Assembly (NCBI GenBank): GCA_964483245.1
Contig: CAZABP010000013.1
Span: 29,885 to 93,884, forward strand
Length of the DNA stretch: 64,000 bases
Source: CAZABP01 sp964483245
GTDB lineage: Bacteria > Planctomycetota > UBA1135 > UBA2386
Reading direction: 5' to 3'
Shown: positions 8,861 to 17,341 of the stretch, piece after piece
How positions within the stretch are numbered: position 1 is the first letter of the stretch
Layout: every line of letters starts with the position of its first letter
Position numbers and translations under genes: made by a program
The notes under the pieces: generated by a model
The model's database searches: none
Told to the model about the DNA's origin: nothing
The model's input: the letters and a program-made list of their open reading frames with translations, nothing else

Positions 8861-11800
8861 ATGCGACTCGTTTCCCTGCTCGCAGTCTGTGCGCTGCCAG
8901 CCCTCCTGCCGGCGCAGGCGCCGGTCCTCGTCAAGGACATCAATCAGCTGCCGATCGCCGGCGGGAGCTCGATGCCGAGCAGGTTCACGACGGCAGCGGG
9001 CTGGACCTGGTTCGTCGCCGCCACGGTCGACCACGGCTACGAGCTGTGGCGGACCGGCGGGACCGAGGCCACGACGCAACTGGTCGTCGATCTGTCGCCC
9101 GGCGTGCTGAACTCGAACCTCTCGAACCTGACGCCGCTCGGAGGCGGTCTGTTGTTCGCCCTCGAGTCGGCGGTACCGGCTGAGCTGTACTTCACCGACG
9201 GCACGGCCAGCGGAACGATCCGACTGCCGGTGACGCTGTCGTCAGGGAATCTCGCGTTCGTCAGCGATGGCGCGCGGGCCTGGTTCGCCGCGTCGGATGC
9301 CACGCATGGCATCGAGCTCTGGTCGACCGACGGCACACCTGCAGGGACACAGTTGGTCGCGGACATCCACGTGGGGCAGGTCTCGTCCGCGCCGCGCGAC
9401 CTCGCGCTGCTCGGCAACCGCTGTGTGTTCGCGGCGACGACGGTCCAAACCGGAGATGAGCTCTGGATCTCGGACGGAACGGCTGCTGGGACGGTGTTGC
9501 TCGCCGACATCGTGCCGGGGGCGACGAGTTCGGTGCCGGACCAACTGGTCGCATGGAACGGTCGGATCGCGTTCACGGCGCAGACCCCGGCGGCCGGACA
9601 GGAGTTGTGGATCACCGACGGCACGACGGCTGGCACCGCAATGGTCGCCGACATCTCGCCGGGCGCGCAGTCCTCGCAGCCGATCGGCATCACGGCGCTC
9701 GGGAGCAGACTCCTGTTCACAGCCGCAGTCGCGGCGACCGGGCGCGAACCATGGGTCAGCGATGGAACGACGAGCGGCACGGCGCTGCTGCTCGACCTGC
9801 AGCCAGGGCCGGGCACTTCCTCGCCACAAGTGATGCTCGCGGTCGGCAGCCGCTGCTACTTCCGCGCGTTCGATGGGCAGCACGGGATGGAGCTGTGGGT
9901 CACCGATGGAACCACGGCAGGCACGGTGTTGGTTGCGGACATCGAGCCAGGCGTAGCCTCGTCCTTGCCGCTGTACCTGGCCCGCGCGGGCAGCAAGGTG
10001 TTGTTCGCGGCATCGACGACCCAATACGGCTACGAGCTCTGGGCGACCGATGGCACGACGGCCGGGACGCAGCTCGTGCGCGACATTGCGCCGCAGCCGG
10101 GTCGGTCGTCGACACCGATGACGCTGACGACCGACGCGAGCGGGCAGCGGGTGATCTTTGCGGCGAACGATTTCGTGCACGGCACCGAGCCGTGGATCAG
10201 CGACGGGACGACCGCAGGCACGGTGTTGCTGCGCGACATCCTGTCGTCGGCCGGGAGCACGCAGTCCGCGCACCCGGCGCATCTGACGGATGCGTACGGG
10301 ATCACGTACTTCGCGGCCAGTGATGGCGTGCGGGGCAAGGAGCTGTGGCGAACCGATGGGACTGCGGCCGGGACGCAGCTCGTCAAGTACATAGGCAGCC
10401 AAGTCTGGCCGGGGGATCCGCTGAACTTCTGCACGCTGGGGAACAAGCTCCTGTTCGCCGCAAACGACTCCGTGCGCGGGCACGAGCTGTGGGTTTCCGA
10501 CGGCACGCAGGCCGGGACGCAATTGCTGTTCGACATCTGGCCGGGGCCGACGCCGAGTCTGCCTGGCTACATGGTCCAGCTCGGTGATCGGGTCGTGTTC
10601 GCCGCGAAGGACCCGGTAGCCGGCGACGAACCGTGGGTCACCGACGGCACGGCGGCCGGGACGCAGCGGCTCGCCGACATCATGCCCGGGACCGCGAGCT
10701 CGAATCCGCGGTTGTTCACGCGCCATCAGGGCCGCGTGTTCTTCCGCGCAGCGGACGCGACGCATGGGGAGGAGCTGTGGATGACCGACGGCACGCCTGC
10801 CGGCACGCGGCTCGTCGCCGACATCGCGCCGGGAGCAGGTGGATCGCTGATCGAATCGCTGACCGTCGCGGGCGGCGTGCTGTTCCTGCGCGCCGACGAT
10901 CGCACGCACGGGGCGGAGCTGTGGCGGACGGACGGCACGGCGCAGGGCACCGTGTTGGTGCGGGACATCGTCGCCGGCAGCGGCAGCTCGATCCCGGCGA
11001 ACTTCGGCGAGGCGCTCGGGCGGTTGTTCTTTGCGGCGAACGATCCCACGCACGGTTACGAGGTCTGGAGTTCCGACGGCACCGCGGTCGGCACGCAGCT
11101 CGTCGCCGATGTGTTCGCGGGGACCAACCCGAGCTATCCGACCGGCTTCACGCAGGCGGGCGACGTCGCCGTGTTCTCGGCGATCGACCAGAACGGCCGT
11201 GAGCTGTGGGTGACCGATGGGACGGCGGCCGGCACGAAGCTGCTGCGCGACATCCGGCAGCCCGGCTCGAGCCTGCCGGTCGCGTTCACGCGCGCCGGCA
11301 GCCGGCACGTCTACTTCCACGCAGAAGGCGTCCCGGACAAGGAACTGTGGGTGACCGACGGGACGGCGGCCGGCACACGGTTCGTCGGCAAGCTTGGGCA
11401 GGGGACGTTCGGCATCCCGACCTACCCGATCGTCAGCAACGGCAGGCTGCTGATCGGCATGGACGACCGCCGGCACGGTGCCGAGCTGTTCCGCGTCGAG
11501 CTGGGTGCCGTCTCGCAGCCGGTCGGGATCGCGTTCGGCGCCGACGGGCGTGAGCCACAACTTGCCGCCGACGATCCGGTGATCGGTGCCTGGATGCAGT
11601 TCCGCATCGAGCGGGCGCAGCCATCGCAGGTTGGCATCCTGCTCGCCAGCCTGCCGTCGGCGCCACTCGCGGTCGGGCATGGCGCGTTCGCCTACGTCGA
11701 CCTCAGCAGCGCGGTCTCGATCGGCGGCTTCCTCGTCGACGCGCGCGGCCGCGCCAACACCAGCATCTGGCTGGCGCCGTCGCTGTCGGTGTTGCACGGC

Positions 11801-11893
11801 GTCACGTTCGCCGCGCAGGCCGTGCTGGCACCGAGCGGATCCCCGCTCGCGCTCGACGGGACGAACGGGCTGCGGTTCACGCTCGGGTACTGA
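8861..11893 (+). CDS. Large secreted ELW/DGT-repeat protein, paralogue of the preceding gene
   Basis: About 1010 residues from ATG 8861, chosen because it begins a clean signal peptide (MRLVSLLAVCALPALLPAQA); the frame stays open for 17 more codons upstream. It has 17 repeats of the same kind as the upstream gene and the same mature N-terminus (LVKDINQLPIAGG against LIRDINQLPVPGG). Repeat order and the C-terminal domain also match (WMQFRIERAQPSQVGILLAS, GVTFAAQAVLAP). The whole gene is therefore a tandem duplicate that has since diverged, not a repeat-unit expansion. The 184-bp spacer before it is long enough for its own promoter. The gene ends just before the palindrome at 11901-11968. Function beyond surface exposure is unknown. 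Confidence 0.85.
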   Translation: MRLVSLLAVCALPALLPAQAPVLVKDINQLPIAGGSSMPSRFTTAAGWTWFVAATVDHGYELWRTGGTEATTQLVVDLSPGVLNSNLSNLTPLGGGLLFALESAVPAELYFTDGTASGTIRLPVTLSSGNLAFVSDGARAWFAASDATHGIELWSTDGTPAGTQLVADIHVGQVSSAPRDLALLGNRCVFAATTVQTGDELWISDGTAAGTVLLADIVPGATSSVPDQLVAWNGRIAFTAQTPAAGQELWITDGTTAGTAMVADISPGAQSSQPIGITALGSRLLFTAAVAATGREPWVSDGTTSGTALLLDLQPGPGTSSPQVMLAVGSRCYFRAFDGQHGMELWVTDGTTAGTVLVADIEPGVASSLPLYLARAGSKVLFAASTTQYGYELWATDGTTAGTQLVRDIAPQPGRSSTPMTLTTDASGQRVIFAANDFVHGTEPWISDGTTAGTVLLRDILSSAGSTQSAHPAHLTDAYGITYFAASDGVRGKELWRTDGTAAGTQLVKYIGSQVWPGDPLNFCTLGNKLLFAANDSVRGHELWVSDGTQAGTQLLFDIWPGPTPSLPGYMVQLGDRVVFAAKDPVAGDEPWVTDGTAAGTQRLADIMPGTASSNPRLFTRHQGRVFFRAADATHGEELWMTDGTPAGTRLVADIAPGAGGSLIESLTVAGGVLFLRADDRTHGAELWRTDGTAQGTVLVRDIVAGSGSSIPANFGEALGRLFFAANDPTHGYEVWSSDGTAVGTQLVADVFAGTNPSYPTGFTQAGDVAVFSAIDQNGRELWVTDGTAAGTKLLRDIRQPGSSLPVAFTRAGSRHVYFHAEGVPDKELWVTDGTAAGTRFVGKLGQGTFGIPTYPIVSNGRLLIGMDDRRHGAELFRVELGAVSQPVGIAFGADGREPQLAADDPVIGAWMQFRIERAQPSQVGILLASLPSAPLAVGHGAFAYVDLSSAVSIGGFLVDARGRANTSIWLAPSLSVLHGVTFAAQAVLAPSGSPLALDGTNGLRFTLGY

Positions 11894-11900
11894 TCCCGTA

Positions 11901-11968
11901 GACCGCCGCGCAGGTGTCTGACACCGGGTGTACCGGTACACCGGGTGTCAGACACCTACGCAGCGGTC
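11901..11968. repeat. 68-bp near-perfect palindrome between convergent genes
   Basis: Centred on 11934.5. The arms AGGTGTCTGACACC (11912-11925) and GGTGTCAGACACCT (11944-11957) are perfect complements, the centre GTGTACCGGTACAC is itself palindromic, and pairing continues outward to GACCG/CGGTC. Only about four of 34 pairs mismatch. It fills the space between the convergent stops at 11893 and 11967. A bidirectional terminator or a small mobile hairpin are both possible. It shares the ACCGGTAC core with the element at 1256-1414. Confidence 0.9.
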
Positions 11969-12419
11969 ATGCGTCCGTATCGCGCGCTGCGCGTGCGAGG
12001 TCGCGGCGGCGCTCGGCGAGCGCGGCGAACAGGGCGCGTAGCAGGACGGCGAACAGCAGGAGCTCGATCGGCAAGCCTTGGAGAACCCGGTCCGGGTCGT
12101 GCATCCAGGTCGCAGCCTTGTTTGCGATCAGCAGCATCAGCGCAAGGACGACGGCATGGAGCGGGGCCCGCAACGCGAGTGCAGCGAGCGCAAGCAGCAC
12201 GAACCCGGCGACGAAGCGAGCGACGTCCTCCGTGCTGAGCTCGCCCGTCCCACGCTGGTTGAATCGCTCGATCGCGAGGCCCAACTGCAGCGCAGAGGTG
12301 ACGAACAGCCACATCGCCGAGCGCATCACGAGCTGTCCGCGATCCGCCGCATCCTTCGCCCGACCCACCGCGCCGACGCGGGACGGCACCTCCGGCCGGG
12401 GCGCACCCGCACCGCTCAT
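11967..12419 (-). CDS. Small polytopic membrane protein, third gene of the CPBP operon
   Basis: 150 residues. ATG 12419 overlaps the stop of the protease gene (ATGA), marking translational coupling. After a charged N-terminus (about 30 residues) there are four hydrophobic stretches: WLFVTSALQLGLAI, FVAGFVLLALAALALRA, VVLALMLLIANKAA and IELLLFAVLLRALFAAL. Its end, DPDRVLQGLPIELLLFAVLL followed by an Arg-rich tail, matches the end of the first gene of the operon (DPANIVRGLLIKILFIAALL). The two flanking genes are therefore likely distant paralogues. I do not recognise a named family. Its stop codon falls inside the palindrome that closes the operon. Confidence 0.75.
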   Translation of the reverse strand: MSGAGAPRPEVPSRVGAVGRAKDAADRGQLVMRSAMWLFVTSALQLGLAIERFNQRGTGELSTEDVARFVAGFVLLALAALALRAPLHAVVLALMLLIANKAATWMHDPDRVLQGLPIELLLFAVLLRALFAALAERRRDLARAARDTDA

Positions 12420-13075
12420 GCCGCCAGCAGCTCCTCGGCGAGCACGCACGCATTCCAGGCTGCATGCACGAGCATGCCCGGCACGAGGCTGCCCGTGCGC
12501 CGCGCGAGCCAGCCGAACAGGATCCCGAGCGCGAAATGGCTCGGCAGCACCGCCGGCATCAGATGGAAGATCGCGAACCAGAGCGCCTGCAGGATCAACG
12601 CGTCGCGCATCGCCATGACGCGCGCGAACCGCTGCAGCAGGAAGCCGCGGAACGCGAGCTCTTCGAACACCGCCGGCATCACGACGATCAACACGGCTGA
12701 GCTCCACAGCGGCCAGCCATGCAGCTCGTACTCGTCGAGATAGCGCACCCCTTCGAACACCTGCAGCAGCAGCGCGAACCAGTAGTGGAGCGCGATCCAG
12801 CTCACGACGAACAGCCCCAGCGCGAGCAGCCAGTCGACCCCGCGTACATGCGACCACCGCAGCCAGGTCCGCAGCCCGGGTTCGTAACGCTGCACGAACG
12901 CGACGATCAACACGGCATCCACGCCCGACATCGCGACGTCGACCCACGGCGACGCGTCCTCGTGCAACCGCCACCAGATCAAGCCCGCCGCACTGACCGC
13001 GAGCAGCAGCATTCCGAGCACGAGCGCAGGCCGCAGCTCGTGCCAGGAGCTCAGCGGCGCCGGCGCCCCGGTCAT
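12416..13075 (-). CDS. CPBP family intramembrane glutamic protease
   Basis: 219 residues, start ATG 13075 overlapping the previous stop (ATGA). Six to seven hydrophobic helices are visible. The CPBP (Abi, CAAX-protease-like) signature is complete: EELAFRGFLLQRF with the catalytic Glu pair and Arg, then FHLMPAVLPSHFALGILFGW with the conserved His, and HAAWN in the last helix. Such enzymes cleave or process membrane or prenylated peptides, and many bacterial members support bacteriocin self-immunity or membrane-protein processing. The substrate here is unknown. It sits between two mutually similar small membrane proteins in a three-gene unit with ATGA joints, so those proteins are likely partners or targets. 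Confidence 0.85.
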   Translation of the reverse strand: MTGAPAPLSSWHELRPALVLGMLLLAVSAAGLIWWRLHEDASPWVDVAMSGVDAVLIVAFVQRYEPGLRTWLRWSHVRGVDWLLALGLFVVSWIALHYWFALLLQVFEGVRYLDEYELHGWPLWSSAVLIVVMPAVFEELAFRGFLLQRFARVMAMRDALILQALWFAIFHLMPAVLPSHFALGILFGWLARRTGSLVPGMLVHAAWNACVLAEELLAA

Positions 13076-13704
13076 GCAGGCGCAGCAGCGGCGCGCTTGC
13101 GGCGCGCATCGCGCTGTTCCAGCGCAGCCGTCAATCCACGCAGCAGCGCGGCGATGAACAGGATCTTGATCAACAGGCCGCGCACGATGTTCGCCGGATC
13201 GAGAATCGCCATGACGACATGCACGCTGACGAACAACGCGAGCGCGGTCATGATCGCCGGCAGCGCCGCCTTGGTCGCCCACCACGCCAGCAAGAGGAAC
13301 ACCATGCCCAGGCCGATCGGCACGATGTAGGCCTGCAACCGTTCCCGGTCGACGGCACGCGCGAGCTCGCCGGCCGTCATCGTCGTGCCGTCCTCGAGCT
13401 CGACCAGTTCGTCCGGCTCGAAGCGCTGCAGATTGCGATGCGCTGCGGCCGCCTCGCGGCTCGCACTCATGCCGGCGAACAGGCCGAAGACCACCTGCAG
13501 GATCGCGACCGCGAGCATCCAGCCGGCGGCCCGCACCACGCGCGAATGCCGCTCCTTGGCGATGCGCTTGTGCCGCGTGTGGCGCGCCAGCGACGGCCGG
13601 GCCGGCGCCACGTCCGCTGCCGGCGCAGCCGGCGGCGAGAGCTCGGAACCCGTCGGTTGGTCCGGCGGCAGCGCATCGGGGGACTCGGTGTTCGGCTCCT
13701 GCAT
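13072..13704 (-). CDS. Membrane protein with proline-rich cytoplasmic N-terminus, first gene of the CPBP operon
   Basis: 210 residues from ATG 13704, which has a good ribosome site (AAGGAGAGGCCCATG). The first 60 residues are Pro/Ala/Glu-rich and basic toward the end (RHTRHKRIAKERHSR). A TM helix follows (AGWMLAVAILQVVFGLFAGM), then a soluble stretch of about 55 residues (FEPDELVELEDGTTMTAGEL) and three more helices ending DPANIVRGLLIKILFIAALL. The last portion resembles the third gene of the operon. Family not recognised. It is divergent from the thioredoxin-fold gene with 48 bp between starts. Confidence 0.75.
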   Translation of the reverse strand: MQEPNTESPDALPPDQPTGSELSPPAAPAADVAPARPSLARHTRHKRIAKERHSRVVRAAGWMLAVAILQVVFGLFAGMSASREAAAAHRNLQRFEPDELVELEDGTTMTAGELARAVDRERLQAYIVPIGLGMVFLLLAWWATKAALPAIMTALALFVSVHVVMAILDPANIVRGLLIKILFIAALLRGLTAALEQRDARRKRAAAAPA

Positions 13705-13752
13705 GGGCCTCTCCTTGGCGAGGGCGCGGATCCTACGGGAAGATCCCGCCCC

Positions 13753-15114
13753 ATGCGCCGCCTGCTCCCGATCGCCGCCGTCCTCCTCCCGCTCGCCCTG
13801 CCGGCCCAGCAGGACGCAGCATTCCAACGCAGCTACGACGCATGGGAGAAGCAGCAGCGCGCGTTCACCGATGCGGCGTTGGCGGCGCGGCGCGCCGGCA
13901 AGGTCGAGAAGGGCGGCGCGCTCCCCGCCGACGTGCAGCAGCTGCAGGATCGCGCCGACGCAGCGCGCGCGGCGCTGCTGACGGAGTTCGGCCAGCGCGA
14001 CGACCTGTCGGCGGCGACCTACCAACTGCTCGGCCGCGTCCACGAATCCGCGCGCGACTACGGTGGCGCAGTCGGCGCCTACACCAAGGCCCTCGCGCAC
14101 GCGCCCGCGGACGCCCCGGACTTCGACACGCTCGGCAAGCTCTGCCTCGCGGCGATGAACTCCAAGGACGACCGGCTCGCAGCCCGCTGGATGCGCACGT
14201 TGATCGACGCCGAGGACCGCCACGCACCTGCCCGCCGCAATCTGCAGGTGCGCACGAACTGGTATCCACGGATGTTGATCGCGCTCGGCGACTGGGAGGC
14301 ACTCGAGCAGCACGTCGCGCAGCTCGCCGACGCGGGCGACGCGGCGAGCACGACGGCGGCGGCCACGTTCGGTGTGGTGGCGAAAATCCACTGCGGCGAC
14401 CTCGAGGGCGCGACCAACCAGGTAGCCGCGATCCGCGCCGACCCTGAGCGCTACCCCGACCAACAGGCATGGGCCGTGCTCGCACAGATCGCGCTGGACG
14501 TCCACCGCGGCGAGTTCGACGCCGCCGCCAGGCTCGCTCGCGAGTGCGCCGCCGAGCCAGCGCCGGAAGGCGCCTCCCCGATCGATCGCAACCAGCGGCG
14601 CTACGTCGCCGCGATCGCACCGTTCCTCGGCCAGCCGGCACCACAGCTGCGCGTCGACACCTGGGTCGGCGGCGAGATCACCGGCGACGACGTGCTGGCA
14701 GCCCTGCGCGGCAAGGTGGTCGTGCTGGACTTCTGGCAACCGTGGTGCGAGCCGTGCCGCAAGGCGATGCCGAAGCTGGTGCAGGCGCAACGCGAGCATG
14801 GCGACCAGGTCACGGTGCTCGGCCTGTGCAAGGTCGAGAACTACGGCTACGACGTCTCGGCGCGCGCCGCGGTCCGGCCGATCGCGCCCGCCGACTATCC
14901 GGCGCACGCCGCTGACTTCCACGCCGACATGCAGCTGAACTACCCGCTCGCGATCGCCGACACGGCGGCGAACAACGAGGCCTACCGCGTCGCCGGCATC
15001 CCCACCCTGGTCATCCTCGACCGCGAGGGGATCGTGCGCTGGATGTCGTGCGGTGCGGGTGAGCCGGGGCTGTTCGAGCTGGCGCTGCAGGGCGTGCTGC
15101 GCGCCGCGCGCTGA
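13753..15114 (+). CDS. Exported thioredoxin-fold (TlpA/ResA-type) protein with TPR-like N-terminal half
   Basis: 453 residues. The signal peptide is MRRLLPIAAVLLPLALPAQQ. Residues about 80-290 are alpha-helical with TPR-like alternation (AATYQLLGRVHESARDYGGA, GAYTKALAHAP). The C-terminal 150 residues form a thioredoxin-like domain with VVVLDFWQPWCEPCRKAMP; the WCEPC redox motif lies at residues 331-335 and a cis-Pro loop at AGIPTLVILDREG. It is likely a periplasmic thiol reductase or oxidoreductase acting on exported proteins. It stands alone, divergent from the CPBP operon, and its stop abuts the stop of the convergent glycosyltransferase (a TGATCA junction with no spacer), so transcripts must overlap or terminate inside coding sequence. 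Confidence 0.88.
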   Translation: MRRLLPIAAVLLPLALPAQQDAAFQRSYDAWEKQQRAFTDAALAARRAGKVEKGGALPADVQQLQDRADAARAALLTEFGQRDDLSAATYQLLGRVHESARDYGGAVGAYTKALAHAPADAPDFDTLGKLCLAAMNSKDDRLAARWMRTLIDAEDRHAPARRNLQVRTNWYPRMLIALGDWEALEQHVAQLADAGDAASTTAAATFGVVAKIHCGDLEGATNQVAAIRADPERYPDQQAWAVLAQIALDVHRGEFDAAARLARECAAEPAPEGASPIDRNQRRYVAAIAPFLGQPAPQLRVDTWVGGEITGDDVLAALRGKVVVLDFWQPWCEPCRKAMPKLVQAQREHGDQVTVLGLCKVENYGYDVSARAAVRPIAPADYPAHAADFHADMQLNYPLAIADTAANNEAYRVAGIPTLVILDREGIVRWMSCGAGEPGLFELALQGVLRAAR

Positions 15115-16530
15115 TCACGACTTGCGCCGCAGCGCGTCGCGGATCTTCGCGATCCGCCGCTTCAGCGACCAACGTGGGCGTTTGGGCCCGGCCGGCAACT
15201 GCGTCACCGGCAATCCCCCGGCGCGCTGCAGCGCCTGCAGCTCGGCCAGGATCCGGTCGCGCTGCTCGGTGACTTCGCCGAGCTGGAACTCGCGGCTCAG
15301 GCAGCGCTCACGCCAGGCTTCGAGCTCGGCCCCTTCGACGAACGGACACTCTGCCGTGCTGCGCAACAGGTCGAGCTGCTGCGGATCCAGCCGCGGCCGG
15401 CTGCGCAGCCGGCGCGCCGCGCGATAGACCTGCACCAGCTGGCGCGCCGACGCCGCCCAGGAGAACTGCGCCGCCCGCGCGCGCCCGCGCCGCCCCAGCT
15501 CCTCGCCATGCGCGCGGTCTTCGAGCAACCGCCGCATCGCCGCCGACAGCGCGCGCGGGTCACCCGGCGGCAGCAGCACCGCCGCCTCGCCGCACACCTC
15601 AGGCAGCGACGCCGCCTGCGTCGTCACGACCGGCACGCCGAGCGCCATCGCCTCGAGCGGCGGCAGCCCGAACCCCTCCTCGCGCGACGGATACAACAGC
15701 CCGGCGCTGCCCTGCAGCACCGCCTTCAGCGTGCGGTCGTCGAGCCCTTCGATCCAGCGCACGTAGGCATCGATCTGCTCGCGCGCGCAGATCTCGTCGG
15801 ACGTCTCACCGGCGCGGTGCCAGACCCGCGCACCGGCACACAGGAGGCGCGCATCCACGCCCGTGCGCCGCAGCAGCGCCAGCGCGCGGAACGCCGTCGC
15901 ATGGTCCTTGTGCGGATAGTCCTTGCCGACCATCACGAAGTAGCGCGGCGGCAGCCCGAGTCCGGCACGCAACGCCGCCGCTTCGTCCTCCGCCATGCGT
16001 TCGGCGAACGCCGGATCGACCGCGAGCGGGACCCGCATGATCCGCTCGCGCGGCACCGAGAACAGCTTCTCCGCATCCCCGGCGACCGCCTCGCTGTGCA
16101 CGAGCACGAGATCCGCGTGCAGCAGCAGCCGCTGCACGAAGCCGTTGTACCAGCCGTAGCCATCCTTGGAGGGGTGGTACTCCGGGTGCCGGTTCAGGAT
16201 TGCGTCGTGCATCTCGACGATGCAGGTCGGCACGATCTGCGGGATCCACAGATCCCGCGGCGTCCGGTCTGGGAACCAGCTCAGGTGGTAGATGTCCGGC
16301 TGATCGCGCGGGTCCGGTGCCAGCAACACGCGCAGCAGCGCTTCGGTGGAATCCACTTCGACCGGTTCGACGGCGGCGAGGTCCGGTCCCAGCCGCGTGC
16401 CCCGGCGCACGACGGCGCGCAACCGCGTGATCTCCGGCCGCGCTGTGAGCGCGCGCAGCAGGTTGACCTGCACGCGTTCGAGGCCGGACAGGCCGCGGTG
16501 CAGCAGGCGGGCGTCGAACAGGACGTGCAT
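15115..16530 (-). CDS. GT4 family glycosyltransferase
   Basis: 471 residues, start MHVLFDARLLHRGLSGLERV with the N-terminal glycine-rich loop of GT4 enzymes. LVLVHSEAVAGDAEKLF and MVGKDYPHKDH mark the two Rossmann halves. YPSREEGFGLPPLEAMALGVPVV is the E-x7-E sugar-nucleotide motif, followed by AASLPEVCGEAA. The C-terminal 80 residues are helical and charged with a coiled-coil-like stretch (EFQLGEVTEQRDRILAELQAL), which may mediate oligomerisation. It lacks the GWH-LE-RWT module of the two transferases at 1.4-5.6 kb. It probably builds a surface glycan; donor unknown. About 214 bp separate its start from the sigma factor gene, and I see no gene in that stretch. Confidence 0.88.
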   Translation of the reverse strand: MHVLFDARLLHRGLSGLERVQVNLLRALTARPEITRLRAVVRRGTRLGPDLAAVEPVEVDSTEALLRVLLAPDPRDQPDIYHLSWFPDRTPRDLWIPQIVPTCIVEMHDAILNRHPEYHPSKDGYGWYNGFVQRLLLHADLVLVHSEAVAGDAEKLFSVPRERIMRVPLAVDPAFAERMAEDEAAALRAGLGLPPRYFVMVGKDYPHKDHATAFRALALLRRTGVDARLLCAGARVWHRAGETSDEICAREQIDAYVRWIEGLDDRTLKAVLQGSAGLLYPSREEGFGLPPLEAMALGVPVVTTQAASLPEVCGEAAVLLPPGDPRALSAAMRRLLEDRAHGEELGRRGRARAAQFSWAASARQLVQVYRAARRLRSRPRLDPQQLDLLRSTAECPFVEGAELEAWRERCLSREFQLGEVTEQRDRILAELQALQRAGGLPVTQLPAGPKRPRWSLKRRIAKIRDALRRKS

Positions 16531-16744
16531 GGCGTGCAGCGGCGCACCGCACGCGCCCCGCGCCGGAATCCAGGCTCGGTGTGCGCGGATGCGCGGCCGG
16601 AAGGGGGCGCAGCGGACTGCGCGGGCGCCCCGCGGTCAAGTCCACGCGGCGGGAACGTGCGTGCACGCAGCACCCGGAACGCCCGCTCCGGCCGGACGCT
16701 CGCGCGCATCGCGCGCCCAGCGCAGGGCTATCATCCGCCGCGCC

Positions 16745-17341
16745 ATGCTGGATGCCGGTGAGCCATCCGAGATCCTCGTGCGGCGCGCGCGCGCCCACGA
16801 CCGGGATGCGATCGCTGCGCTGTACGCGCGCTACCGCGAGCGTCTGCGCGCCGCGCTGCGCCGGATGCTCGGCGCCGAATACCGCGCCCTGCTGCTCGAC
16901 AGCGAAGATGCCGTGCAGGACGCGATCCTGGTGGCGTTGGACGGCCTGGACGGCTTCGAGTACCGCGGCGAGGGTTCGTTCCTCGCCTGGATCCTGCGCA
17001 TCGCCGAGCGCGAAGTCCTGATGCGCGTGCGGGCGCGCCGCACGCGCAAGCGCGACCATGCGCGTGAGCAGCGCCTCGACGACGACGCCGAGCCGGTCGC
17101 CCTCGAGCCGACGCCGTCCGAGCTGGCCGTCGGCCACGAGACGGAGCAACGGATCCGCGCCTGCCTCGACCGCATGGCGACGCAGGAACGGGAAGTGTTG
17201 GTGCTGCGCCGCTACCTCGATCTGCCGCACGACGAGATCGCGCGCTCGCTGGAGCTGCCGAGCACCGGCGCAGCGCGTGCCCTGCTGTCGCGCGCGCAGG
17301 CCCGTCTGGCCGATCTGCTGGAGCAGGACGAGACGCGATGA
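16745..17341 (+). CDS. ECF-type RNA polymerase sigma factor (kinase-linked)
   Basis: 198 residues. ATG 16745 is chosen because protein-like sequence begins there (MLDAGEPSEILVRRARAHDR). The region 2 helix pair reads ALYARYRERLRAALRRMLG, with SEDAVQDAILVAL as region 2.2 and EGSFLAWILRIAEREVL as 2.3/2.4. Region 4 is LDRMATQEREVLVLRRYLDL followed by PHDEIARSLELPSTGAARAL. The stop overlaps the start of the downstream kinase gene (ATGA, 17338-17341). Sigma factors coupled to Ser/Thr kinases are a known group in Planctomycetota, in which the kinase is thought to control sigma activity. No anti-sigma gene is present here, which fits that model. Confidence 0.88.
   Translation: MLDAGEPSEILVRRARAHDRDAIAALYARYRERLRAALRRMLGAEYRALLLDSEDAVQDAILVALDGLDGFEYRGEGSFLAWILRIAEREVLMRVRARRTRKRDHAREQRLDDDAEPVALEPTPSELAVGHETEQRIRACLDRMATQEREVLVLRRYLDLPHDEIARSLELPSTGAARALLSRAQARLADLLEQDETR

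Noticed and set aside
9242..11941. 899-residue minus-strand frame opposite the second ELW/DGT protein
   Set aside because: It mirrors the repeat structure of the real gene and has Arg/Glu-rich shadow composition.
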